The translations under genes were made by a program, and so were the position numbers. Under the pieces are notes generated by a model. The model was not told where the DNA came from, ran no database searches, and was given only the letters and a program-made list of their open reading frames with translations. Below, one piece after another: positions 14,491 through 22,370 of a stretch of 24,928 nt of DNA (its first letter is position 1; every line of letters begins with the position of its first letter). Source of the DNA: an uncultured Bacteroides sp. (GTDB lineage: Bacteria > Bacteroidota > Bacteroidia > Bacteroidales > Bacteroidaceae); NCBI GenBank assembly GCA_900556625.1, contig USPQ01000038.1:1-24928 (forward strand), in the 5' to 3' direction.

Positions 14491-15048
14491 TTAGATTTTT
14501 GCAAATAATAGCAGAAATAAGGGCAGATAATCTTTCAATTCATTTCGCATAAGCTCCATTGTTTTTTGTTTGTACCGATTGATGGACTTTACGCTAAGAT
14601 TCATTTCTTCCGCAATTTCCGCATGGGTCTTTCCTTCATAGAAACTTTTTATAAATACCGTGCGATAACTTTCCGGGAGTTTATTCAGTGTTTCGTACAG
14701 CATTCTGTATAATTCGTCAAGGGTATATACGCTGTCCGGCTCCACTTCGTAAATGGGAGCTTTCTTTTGAACAACTTCTGCATAGTTCCATTCATACTCT
14801 TGATGTTTCAGATAATTCAGGCAGCTGTTTTTTACACACATTTTGATATATCCCAATGCCGTGTCCGATTGAAAATCAAAAGAATCTATTTTATCCCATA
14901 GTGAAGTAAATACATCAGAAACAATATCTTCCCGTGTCTCTTTATCATCAATAAATTTTTTTGCATATAGGACGAATGGAGCATAAAACTCTTCATAAAG
15001 TTGCTTGAAGGTCTGTTCTTTAGGCTGTTTTTGAAAGGATATTTTCAT
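14491..15048 (-). CDS. ECF sigma factor (Bacteroidetes FecI-like type)
   Basis: From ATG 15048 it is 185 residues. Region 2 spans about 14-55 (FKQLYEEFYAPFVLYAKKF, then the acidic EDIVSDVFTSLW). Region 4 spans about 118-172, with LNKLPESYRTVFIKSFYEGKTHAEIAEEMNLSVKSINRYKQK, the helix-turn-helix that reads the -35-like element. The hydrophobic tail DYLPLFLLLFAKI is common in this Bacteroidetes subgroup. An in-frame TTG at 15084 would add 12 residues but falls on the -7 promoter element, so ATG 15048 is chosen. It is divergent from the fecR-like gene, whose product should hold it inactive at the membrane until the outer-membrane transporter is engaged. Expected target: the susC promoter downstream, which lacks a TAnnTTTG element. 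Confidence 0.92.
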   Translation of the reverse strand: MKISFQKQPKEQTFKQLYEEFYAPFVLYAKKFIDDKETREDIVSDVFTSLWDKIDSFDFQSDTALGYIKMCVKNSCLNYLKHQEYEWNYAEVVQKKAPIYEVEPDSVYTLDELYRMLYETLNKLPESYRTVFIKSFYEGKTHAEIAEEMNLSVKSINRYKQKTMELMRNELKDYLPLFLLLFAKI

Positions 15049-15081
15049 TATTTTGAGATTCTGTTGTTTTTCATTTTGCTG

Positions 15082-15089
15082 CAAATATA
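15082..15089 (-). promoter_or_regulatory. -7 promoter element for the ECF sigma gene
   Basis: - strand TATATTTG, matching TAnnTTTG, 33 bp before ATG 15048. It suggests that the sigma gene is read by the housekeeping RNA polymerase rather than by itself. No certain -33 box is seen. Confidence 0.6.
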
Positions 15090-15219
15090 TAATAAGATAA
15101 TCGCTAAACCTTAATTTTTTTGTTTCTTTTTTTATTCTTTTGATGAGAAATTTGGAAATAAAATAAAAAAAATCCGTTTTTCCTGTCCCTTTTGGGAAGC
15201 TTTGATTGTATTATAAATG

Positions 15220-15231
15220 TAATTGCAATTA
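15220..15231. promoter_or_regulatory. 12-bp perfect palindrome upstream of fecR
   Basis: TAATTGCAATTA is its own reverse complement and lies 25 bp before the fecR start, in the 208-bp region between the divergent sigma and anti-sigma genes. It may be a regulator site, but AT-rich palindromes of this length also arise by chance. Confidence 0.35.
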
Positions 15232-15256
15232 ACAGATAAAGATTTTAAAAGAAAAT

Positions 15257-16180
15257 ATGGAAAATATGAATCCGGAATCATTGTTTCGCAAAGCACAGGC
15301 ATTGGGAGATGATATTAGAGAAATGGAGTCCATCGATACATTGGCGGCCTATCATAAAGCGAAATTTGATATAAATAAGATAGAAAGAAAAAAGACTGTT
15401 TATAGTCAGTTGATGCGATATGCGGCATTATTGGCTATTCCTCTTTTAATGACATCTTTGGTTCTGGGATATTTATATTTTGATGGAGCGGAAGAAGAAG
15501 TAAAGTATGCCGAAATTACGGCTGCTACCGGTTCGGTGATACGTTATGAGCTTCCGGATGGTTCTGTGGTGTGGCTGAATGCTGGTACGACTTTACGTTA
15601 TCCTACGGTCTTCAAAAAAGATAATCGGAGTGTAGAACTGAAAGGGGAGGCCTATTTTGAGATACAGGCAGATCAAGAACGTCCTTTTTATGTAAATACC
15701 CGGAATGGATTGAGTGTCTATGTTTATGGTACAAGATTCAATGTAAACGCTTATGAAAATGACGATTATATAGAAACAGTGTTGGAGAAAGGTAAAGTAA
15801 ATGTGATAACCCCCAATCGGGAAACAATAGTTTTGACTCCCGGAGAACAATTGCTTTACGATAAACAGAGTCAGAAATCGGTAAAGAATAAAGTAGATGT
15901 TTATGGAAAGATAGCTTGGAAAGATGGAAAGTTAGTTTTTAGAAATACGCCGTTAGAGGAAATCTTCAAGAGATTGGAACGACATTTCAATGTGGATATT
16001 CAATATAATAATAGGTGTGAAAAAGAATATAGATATCGGGCTACTTTCCGGGATGAGACTTTGTCGCAGATATTGGATTATTTGGCTAAATCTGCAAAAA
16101 TGAAATGGAAAATTGAAGAATCTCAGCAACAAGCTGACGATACGTTTACAAAGAAAAAAATTATAGTGGATTTGTATTAG
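15257..16180 (+). CDS. FecR-family anti-sigma factor
   Basis: 307 residues. The N-terminal ~50 residues are cytoplasmic and should bind the sigma factor. One transmembrane helix lies at about 53-75 (MRYAALLAIPLLMTSLVLGYLYF). The periplasmic FecR domain (about 85-195) has LPDGSVVWLNAGTTLRYP, VELKGEAYFEI and GTRFNVNAY. The C-terminal DUF4974 domain (about 225-300) includes FRNTPLEEIFKRLERHFNVDI, which resembles and is thought to contact the STN domain of SusC. Together with the sigma factor and SusC it forms a trans-envelope signalling chain. The gene is on the opposite strand to its sigma factor, whereas in many Bacteroides loci sigma and anti-sigma lie in one direction. It is separated from susC by 181 bp. 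Confidence 0.92.
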   Translation: MENMNPESLFRKAQALGDDIREMESIDTLAAYHKAKFDINKIERKKTVYSQLMRYAALLAIPLLMTSLVLGYLYFDGAEEEVKYAEITAATGSVIRYELPDGSVVWLNAGTTLRYPTVFKKDNRSVELKGEAYFEIQADQERPFYVNTRNGLSVYVYGTRFNVNAYENDDYIETVLEKGKVNVITPNRETIVLTPGEQLLYDKQSQKSVKNKVDVYGKIAWKDGKLVFRNTPLEEIFKRLERHFNVDIQYNNRCEKEYRYRATFRDETLSQILDYLAKSAKMKWKIEESQQQADDTFTKKKIIVDLY

Positions 16181-16236
16181 TAGTAACCTTTAAAAATAGA
16201 ATAGCCTATGAGATACACGCATTAAAGATGAAAAAA

Positions 16237-16267
16237 GGAAGAAAGTTGCTACCAACAACTGTCTTCC
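16237..16267 (+). promoter_or_regulatory. Hairpin in the susC upstream region
   Basis: GGAAGA at 16237-16242 pairs with TCTTCC at 16262-16267 and AGTTG at 16244-16248 with CAACT at 16256-16260, one mismatch, 7-nt loop. It lies between fecR and susC. No T-tract follows, so it is more likely a leader structure or attenuating element than a terminator. The susC upstream region shows no TAnnTTTG, in line with ECF-dependent transcription. Confidence 0.45.
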
Positions 16268-16361
16268 TCAGAAAACAGATTCACGGTATGGGGTCTTGCA
16301 AACACTAACCGGAATCAAACCATAGTTCATTTAGTAATAAACTTTAGTTAGCCGCAAATGT

Positions 16362-19300
16362 ATGAAAAAAAATCATTCATTTATTGCATTATGTTCTAAA
16401 TATGCTTTAAATCTAAAACTTCCTTTAATTATGAGGATCAGTCTTACACTACTTTTCCTAGTGGTATTACAGCTTTCTGCTGAAAATAGCTACGCCCAAC
16501 GAATGCGTATTGCCATTTCTATGAGTAATGTATCTGTAGAACAGGTACTGAACAAAATCGAGGAGACTTCTGACTACGTATTCCTCTATAATGATGAGAC
16601 GATTCAAAAGAGTCGTATTGTGTCTGTAAGAAGTAAATCCGGAAAAATTACTGATATTCTGGATGATATATTCAAAGGAACGGATATATCGTATACTGTG
16701 ATTGATAAACAAATAATATTGTCTAAATCAAATAAAGTTAACCAGACTGCTAAGGCTATTCAGATAAAAGGTACGGTAAAAGATGCCTTGGGAGAGCCGT
16801 TAATTGGTGTCAGTGTATTGGTGAAAGGTACTTCTAACGGTACGGTGACTGATTTGGACGGGAGATTTTCTTTGAATGTTTCCGTTGGAGATATTCTTGA
16901 ATTCTCGTATGTTGGTTATGCAGCTCAGTCGGTAACGGTAAAAAATGCGACCCCGTTGGATATTGTGTTGAGTGAAGATGCGCAAGCTCTGGACGAGGTG
17001 GTAGTAACTGCATTGGGTATCAAGAGAGAAGCTAAGGCTTTGACGTACAATGTGCAGGAAATAAAAGCAGCCGGTATTACAAAAGTGAAAGATGCTAACT
17101 TTGTAAATAGTCTTTCCGGTAAGATTGCAGGTGTGACTATCAATCAGAGTTCATCGGGAACCGGTGGTTCTTCCCGTGTTGTCATGCGTGGAACGAAATC
17201 TTTGTTTGGTGAAAATAATGCATTATATGTTTTGGATGGTATTCCAATGCAGGGGTTAAGGACCAAACAATCCGATAATTTTTATGAGTCTGTTGAAGTA
17301 GCTGATGGTGACGGTATATCTAATATCAATCCGGAAGATATAGAAAGTATGTCAGTTTTGACTGGAGCTTCTGCAGCGGCTTTGTATGGTAACAGAGGAG
17401 CTAACGGTGTGATATTGATTACAACCAAAAAAGGTGCAATTGGAAAGCCTAGAATAAGTTACTCTAACAGCACTAGTTTCTCAAGACCTTTCGTTACTCC
17501 GGAATTTCAGAATACATACGGACGTAAGGAAGGTGAATTCAAGAGTTGGGGAGATAAATTGGAGAAACCTTCTACATATAACCCATTGGACTTCTTCCAG
17601 ACAGGTTTCAATACGATGAATTCTATTGCCGTATCGACCGGAACGGAAACTAATCAGACTCATATATCTTTTGGAGCTGTAAACTCAGAGGGTATTATTG
17701 ACAATAATAAATACAACCGTTACAACTTTACATTCCGTAATTCTTGGGATATTGTGAAGAATGTTTTGAGTATGGATATGGGATTATTCTATATTAAACA
17801 GAATAATCAGAACAGTAATGGGCAGGGTATGTATTATAATCCTTTGGTACCAATTTATTTGTTTCCACCAAGTGACGATATAAATAAATATGCTGTTTAT
17901 GAAAGATATGATGCCGACAGAAATTTCAAGACTCAATATTGGCCTTATGGTAATCAGGGATTGGGTATGCAAAATCCGTATTGGATTATCAACCGTAATA
18001 TGTTCAATACCGACAGAGATCGTTATATCATTTCATTGTCAATGAAATGGAATATAACCAATTGGCTTAATATTATCGGACGTGCCCGTATTGATAATGC
18101 TTATACTGATTTCGAACGTAAACTGTATGCATCTACAGATGGGTTATTCGCAAAATCTCAAGGAAATTATATGAATCAAGAAGATAAGAATACTTCAACT
18201 TATCTTGATTTCTTAGTGAATGTAGATAAGAAGTTCGGTGAAAATTATCATCTGTTGGTAAATTTGGGAGGGAGCTTTTATGATGAGAAATATAAATCGG
18301 ATACGTTTGAAGGCAATTTAGTAGGGGTGCCTAATTTCTTTCACCCGAGTAATATACCTTCTACGGAAAGTAATTATAACAAATCCGAATTACATACCCA
18401 GACACAGTCCATCTATGGTAAAGCTGAAATCGGTTATCGGAACTTTCTTTATGCAGATGTCACAGGACGTATAGACTGGTTTTCTACATTGGTAGGTACA
18501 TCTAAAGAATATGTATGTTATCCTTCAGCTGGTCTTTCAGTCATATTGTCAGAAATACTTCCTTTGCCGGAAAAAATCATTTCTTTCTGGAAGATTCGTG
18601 GATCATATGCACAAGTTGGTAATCCTCCAAGCGCATACCTTCCTTATGCTACGGTAGCATTGGAGAATGGTAATGCAACAAGTGCCAATTTTACGCCTGC
18701 CAGTCATTTAAAACCGGAGATGACCAAGGCATTCGAGTTCGGTATGGACCTGCGCTTGTTCCAAAATAAATTGAATATCGCAGCAACATATTATAATTCA
18801 AATACTTATAACCAATTGTTTAAATATGAGCTACCGCCTAGTACAGGGTATGCTTTTGCTTATGAAAATGCCGGTAAGGTAAATAACTGGGGTATTGAAT
18901 TGAGTGTTGGTTTTAATCAAGATCTGGGACCTGTACAGTGGAATTCAAACTTGATTTATTCAATGAACCGTAATGAGATTAAAGAATTACTTCCTGAATA
19001 TGTAACCGACCGTACTACGGGTATGACCGTAAAGTCACCGACAGAGTTTTCTGTGGCCACTGCTGATTCATATAGAATGATTTTGAAAGAAGGTGGTAGT
19101 ATGTCTGACATTTATGCGACTAAACTGAAACAGGACTTGCATGGAAACATTCTTATTACTAATGGGGGCGTGTCGGCAGAAGAAAATACTTTCATCAAAG
19201 TAGGTTCTGCGGCTCCAAAATATAATTTAGGTTTTAGAAACAGCTTTTCTTGGAAGGGGCTGGAACTTGATTTCTTGATTGACGCACGTGTTGGCGGTGA

Positions 19301-19709
19301 AGTTATCTCGGCTACACAGGCTCTGATGGATCAGTTTGGAGTGTCTCAGCAAACAGCAGATGCACGTGATAATAAAGGTGTAGTGGTGAATAAAGGAAAA
19401 CTGGATGCGGAACAGTATTATGGAACTGTTGCTTCAGGTAAGACCGGTTTGCTGGCACATTATGTATATAGTGCAACCAATGTTCGTTTACGTGAAATGT
19501 CATTATCATATATGCTTCCATCAAAATGGTTTGGAGAAAAGTTAAATATTTCTCTTTCTTTGACGGGACATAACCTGTTGATGTTCTACAATAAAGCTCC
19601 ATTCGATCCGGAACTTACGGCTAATACAGGGACTTATTATCAAGGTTTCGATTATTTTATGCCTCCTAGTTTGCGTAGTTTCGGTTTTGGTGTAAAAGTT
19701 AACTTTTGA
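16362..19709 (+). CDS. SusC-like TonB-dependent transporter with STN signalling domain
   Basis: 1115 residues. The signal peptide ends near residue 46 (ENSYAQ). An STN domain spans about 55-120 (VSVEQVLNKIEETSDYVFLY, then ISYTVIDKQIIL). A carboxypeptidase-regulatory-like domain follows at about 134-205 (IKGTVKDALGEPLIGVSVLVKG). Then come the TonB-box-like DEVVVTALG at 211-219, the plug (SLSGKIAGV, VMRGTKSL, ALYVLDGIPM, ALYGNRGANGVILITTKKG) and a 22-strand barrel ending in VKVNF. It imports glycan delivered by SusD across the outer membrane, powered by TonB. The STN domain marks it as a signalling transporter working with the FecR protein just upstream. It leads the operon susC-susD-GH18-DUF1735, with gaps of 24, 27 and 12 bp. 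Confidence 0.95.
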   Translation: MKKNHSFIALCSKYALNLKLPLIMRISLTLLFLVVLQLSAENSYAQRMRIAISMSNVSVEQVLNKIEETSDYVFLYNDETIQKSRIVSVRSKSGKITDILDDIFKGTDISYTVIDKQIILSKSNKVNQTAKAIQIKGTVKDALGEPLIGVSVLVKGTSNGTVTDLDGRFSLNVSVGDILEFSYVGYAAQSVTVKNATPLDIVLSEDAQALDEVVVTALGIKREAKALTYNVQEIKAAGITKVKDANFVNSLSGKIAGVTINQSSSGTGGSSRVVMRGTKSLFGENNALYVLDGIPMQGLRTKQSDNFYESVEVADGDGISNINPEDIESMSVLTGASAAALYGNRGANGVILITTKKGAIGKPRISYSNSTSFSRPFVTPEFQNTYGRKEGEFKSWGDKLEKPSTYNPLDFFQTGFNTMNSIAVSTGTETNQTHISFGAVNSEGIIDNNKYNRYNFTFRNSWDIVKNVLSMDMGLFYIKQNNQNSNGQGMYYNPLVPIYLFPPSDDINKYAVYERYDADRNFKTQYWPYGNQGLGMQNPYWIINRNMFNTDRDRYIISLSMKWNITNWLNIIGRARIDNAYTDFERKLYASTDGLFAKSQGNYMNQEDKNTSTYLDFLVNVDKKFGENYHLLVNLGGSFYDEKYKSDTFEGNLVGVPNFFHPSNIPSTESNYNKSELHTQTQSIYGKAEIGYRNFLYADVTGRIDWFSTLVGTSKEYVCYPSAGLSVILSEILPLPEKIISFWKIRGSYAQVGNPPSAYLPYATVALENGNATSANFTPASHLKPEMTKAFEFGMDLRLFQNKLNIAATYYNSNTYNQLFKYELPPSTGYAFAYENAGKVNNWGIELSVGFNQDLGPVQWNSNLIYSMNRNEIKELLPEYVTDRTTGMTVKSPTEFSVATADSYRMILKEGGSMSDIYATKLKQDLHGNILITNGGVSAEENTFIKVGSAAPKYNLGFRNSFSWKGLELDFLIDARVGGEVISATQALMDQFGVSQQTADARDNKGVVVNKGKLDAEQYYGTVASGKTGLLAHYVYSATNVRLREMSLSYMLPSKWFGEKLNISLSLTGHNLLMFYNKAPFDPELTANTGTYYQGFDYFMPPSLRSFGFGVKVNF

Positions 19710-19733
19710 TTTTAATTTTTTAAAAAGAAGAAA

Positions 19734-21305
19734 ATGAAAAACAAAATCTATAATATCTCACATATTTGTTTCCTGATGCTTATTTCCTGTTTTTTGTTAG
19801 GAAGCTGTATGTCTGATACGATTAATCTGGATCCTGATAAAATTCAGGAAGAAGAATTAGACAAAGACAATTTATGGGGTAGTTATCTCACGACGATGCA
19901 GCGTAGGGTAGTTCCTGAAGATGTTAACTTGTTTCAGCGCTCGGAGGACCTTTTTGGTAATATGTATTCTGGATATTTTGCAGGAACGCAGAACTGGGGA
20001 GGGGGAGCAAATGGTACTACTTACGCTATTTCTGATGAATGGAAGGATGCTCCTTTTAAAAGTGCGTTTGTGGAATTTTTGTCTTCTTGGAATATTCTGC
20101 GTCAGAAAGTGGATTCTACATCTGTTCTTTTTGCTGTTGGTGAAATTGTAAAGGTGGAAGCTATGCATAAAGCTACGGATATGTATGGTCCATTACCCTA
20201 CTTGAAATTTGGATTGACAAATCCCGTCCCTTATGATTCACAACAGGCTATCTATGAATCATTCTTTAAGGAACTTGATCATGCCATTGATATCTTGGTT
20301 AAATTTGATCAGGCTAATCCGAGTTCTAAAGCCCTTGTTAAATTTGACCTGATTTTTAATAGTAATATCCCGAATTGGATTCGTTTTGCAAATTCTCTGA
20401 AATTACGTTTGGCGATGCGTATAAGTGCTGTTTATGAGGATGCTCAGAAAATAGCTGAAGCAGCAGTTGCTCATCCGTATGGGGTGATTGAAAGTAATGA
20501 CAACAATCCGACAATGCAGTCCAATTCTAACCTTTCGTTTACCTATAACAATCCTATTCACAGTATTAGTAGTGCCGAAGGTTACGAAGAGGATGTAATG
20601 GGTGCCACTATGGATGCTTATTTGAATGGTTTTGAGGATCCTCGTAGAGCTGTGTTTTTTGCGTTGTCTTCTAATGGCAATTATCGAGGGTTGCGTAATG
20701 GACATAAGAATGGAGATATTTTTAAAGGTGACGAGGGATTGTCTAAACCTAATATACAACAAGGAACACCTTACATCTGGATGACTGCGGCTGAAGTTTT
20801 CTTTTTACGGGCGGAAGGAGCCTTAAAGCAATGGGATATGAAAGGTACTCCGGAGGCTCTTTATAAATCTGGAATACGTGCTTCTTTTGAACAGCATGGA
20901 GTCAAAAATGTGGAAAATTATCTGGTCAGTACTAAAGTCCCGGCAAGATATCCTGGATTTAAGGCTAGCCCTTCCGCGCCTGCGCCATCTGATATTACGG
21001 TTGTTTGGAATACGAACAGTACAAAAAAACAGTTAGAACAGATTATTACCCAGAAATGGATTGCAATGTATCCATTAGGACAGGAAGCATGGAGCGAATT
21101 CCGTCGTACAGGATATCCTAAAATATATGAGATTGTCAATAACGAAAGTGGCGGTGTTATTAGTACTTCTATACAGATCCGCCGTGTTCCTTTCCCTTAT
21201 TCTGAATATCTGGGGAATAAGGATGAAGTAGAAAAGGCTATAAAACTATTGAACGGTCCGGATACCGGAGCAACTCGTTTATGGTGGGATTTAGCAGACA
21301 AATAG
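19734..21305 (+). CDS. SusD-like glycan-binding lipoprotein (SusD/RagB subfamily 2)
   Basis: 523 residues. A lipoprotein signal ends in the lipobox LLGSC (Cys25). The mature N-terminus has the acidic DTINLDPDKIQEEELDKDNLW, then NLFQRSEDLFGNMYSGYFAG and helices with the VEAMHKATDMYGPLPYLKFG segment, which fits the SusD-like 2 branch (PF12771). The C-terminal part has the conserved YIWMTAAEVFFLRAEGALK helix and a Trp/aromatic-rich region. It caps SusC as a lid and binds the glycan. It starts 24 bp after susC. The ligand cannot be read from sequence; the neighbouring GH18 enzyme points to GlcNAc-containing glycans. Confidence 0.93.
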   Translation: MKNKIYNISHICFLMLISCFLLGSCMSDTINLDPDKIQEEELDKDNLWGSYLTTMQRRVVPEDVNLFQRSEDLFGNMYSGYFAGTQNWGGGANGTTYAISDEWKDAPFKSAFVEFLSSWNILRQKVDSTSVLFAVGEIVKVEAMHKATDMYGPLPYLKFGLTNPVPYDSQQAIYESFFKELDHAIDILVKFDQANPSSKALVKFDLIFNSNIPNWIRFANSLKLRLAMRISAVYEDAQKIAEAAVAHPYGVIESNDNNPTMQSNSNLSFTYNNPIHSISSAEGYEEDVMGATMDAYLNGFEDPRRAVFFALSSNGNYRGLRNGHKNGDIFKGDEGLSKPNIQQGTPYIWMTAAEVFFLRAEGALKQWDMKGTPEALYKSGIRASFEQHGVKNVENYLVSTKVPARYPGFKASPSAPAPSDITVVWNTNSTKKQLEQIITQKWIAMYPLGQEAWSEFRRTGYPKIYEIVNNESGGVISTSIQIRRVPFPYSEYLGNKDEVEKAIKLLNGPDTGATRLWWDLADK

Positions 21306-21332
21306 TAATAAGTATTATTTATAATAAACGAT

Positions 21333-22358
21333 ATGAAGAAATTATTAATGTATATAATTGTTTCTGTGATGATTGGCACGGGGATTATATCGTGCAATAC
21401 GGATATAGAAGCTTTGGATATAGTAGTTCCTGATAATATGTCTGAAGAATATTGGGAAAATTTGAGAGCATATAAAGCTAGGAATGATCATGAAGTCTTT
21501 TTTGGCTGGTTTGGCGGATGGACAGCTAACTCTGCTGATATGATAAACTTCTTGAGCAGTGTACCTGATAGTGTGGATATTATTTCTATATGGGGTGATT
21601 ATAAGAATTTAAGTCCGGCTCAAATAGAAGATTTGCGTTATGTGCAGGATGTGAAAGGAACTCGGGTGACATATACGATCTTCGCTCACAAAATTCCTGA
21701 TGAATTTATGTCTGGAGAGAATCATGAAATTGCAACTTCGGAGGGAATAGAAGAATATGCCAAGGCATTAGTTGATACAATGTATAAGTATGGTTATCAA
21801 GGTATTGACCTTGATTATGAGCCTGGATATCAAGAATTCCCGGGAGTTCCGTTCAATGGCCCTTTGGTTGGACCTTCATCTATGTGGCCTGACTATATGG
21901 ACAATATGGAAATTTTTGTAAAAGCATTGGGTAAGTATATTGGTCCAAAATCCGGAACTCGTAACTTGTTGATTATCGATGGTGTGCCTTATCATTTGAA
22001 ACAAGGACTGGCTGAGTACTTTAATTATGGTGTTGTGCAGTCATATAATTCTCCATCGTATTCTGATTTACAGAGTCGCTTTGATAATGCTGCTCGGAAT
22101 GGTTGGAAACCAGAACAGTATATCTTTGCAGAGACATTTGAAGGTGGAAAATATGTGAATGGAGGGGTTTTGCATACTTTAAGAGAGGGAGGTACAGTAC
22201 CGTCACTGGAAGGTATGGCACGTTTTCTTCCTATGTATGAAGGTAAATTGGCTACTCGTAAAGGAGGTTGTGGTACATATCACATGGAAAATGACTACCG
22301 CTCTAATCCTAATTACAAATGGACACGTGAGGCTATCAGAATAATGAATGAACATTAA
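21333..22358 (+). CDS. GH18 lipoprotein, probable endo-beta-N-acetylglucosaminidase
   Basis: 341 residues. A lipoprotein signal ends at GIISC (Cys21), so it should sit on the outer membrane. The GH18 barrel is recognised by EVFFGWFGGW (strand 1), VDIISIWGDY, VTYTIFAHK and the catalytic strand YQGIDLDYEPG. The family motif DxxDxDxE is kept as Q156-x-x-D159-x-D161-x-E163: catalytic acid E163 and the two inner Asp are present, and only the first Asp is Gln. VVQSYNS (234-240) fits the late Q/M-x-Y-[DN] strand that contacts the N-acetyl group. There is no separate carbohydrate-binding module. Single-barrel GH18 lipoproteins next to SusCD in Bacteroides are typically endo-beta-N-acetylglucosaminidases acting on N-glycans. 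A non-hydrolysing binding role, known for some GH18-like PUL proteins, is less likely because the catalytic residues are intact. Confidence 0.88.
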   Translation: MKKLLMYIIVSVMIGTGIISCNTDIEALDIVVPDNMSEEYWENLRAYKARNDHEVFFGWFGGWTANSADMINFLSSVPDSVDIISIWGDYKNLSPAQIEDLRYVQDVKGTRVTYTIFAHKIPDEFMSGENHEIATSEGIEEYAKALVDTMYKYGYQGIDLDYEPGYQEFPGVPFNGPLVGPSSMWPDYMDNMEIFVKALGKYIGPKSGTRNLLIIDGVPYHLKQGLAEYFNYGVVQSYNSPSYSDLQSRFDNAARNGWKPEQYIFAETFEGGKYVNGGVLHTLREGGTVPSLEGMARFLPMYEGKLATRKGGCGTYHMENDYRSNPNYKWTREAIRIMNEH

Positions 22359-22370
22359 TATTTGAAAAAA

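Noticed and set aside
14292..14504. 70-codon frame on the - strand past the sigma gene
   Set aside because: No homology, low-complexity composition, overlaps hairpins and the end of the sigma gene.
16237..16267. Hairpin before susC considered as the fecR terminator
   Set aside because: No T-tract follows, so it was listed as a leader or regulatory structure instead.
22362..22370. TTG start three codons before ATG for the DUF1735 protein
   Set aside because: Alternative TTG starts are rare in Bacteroides and the ATG at 22371 gives a normal lipoprotein signal.
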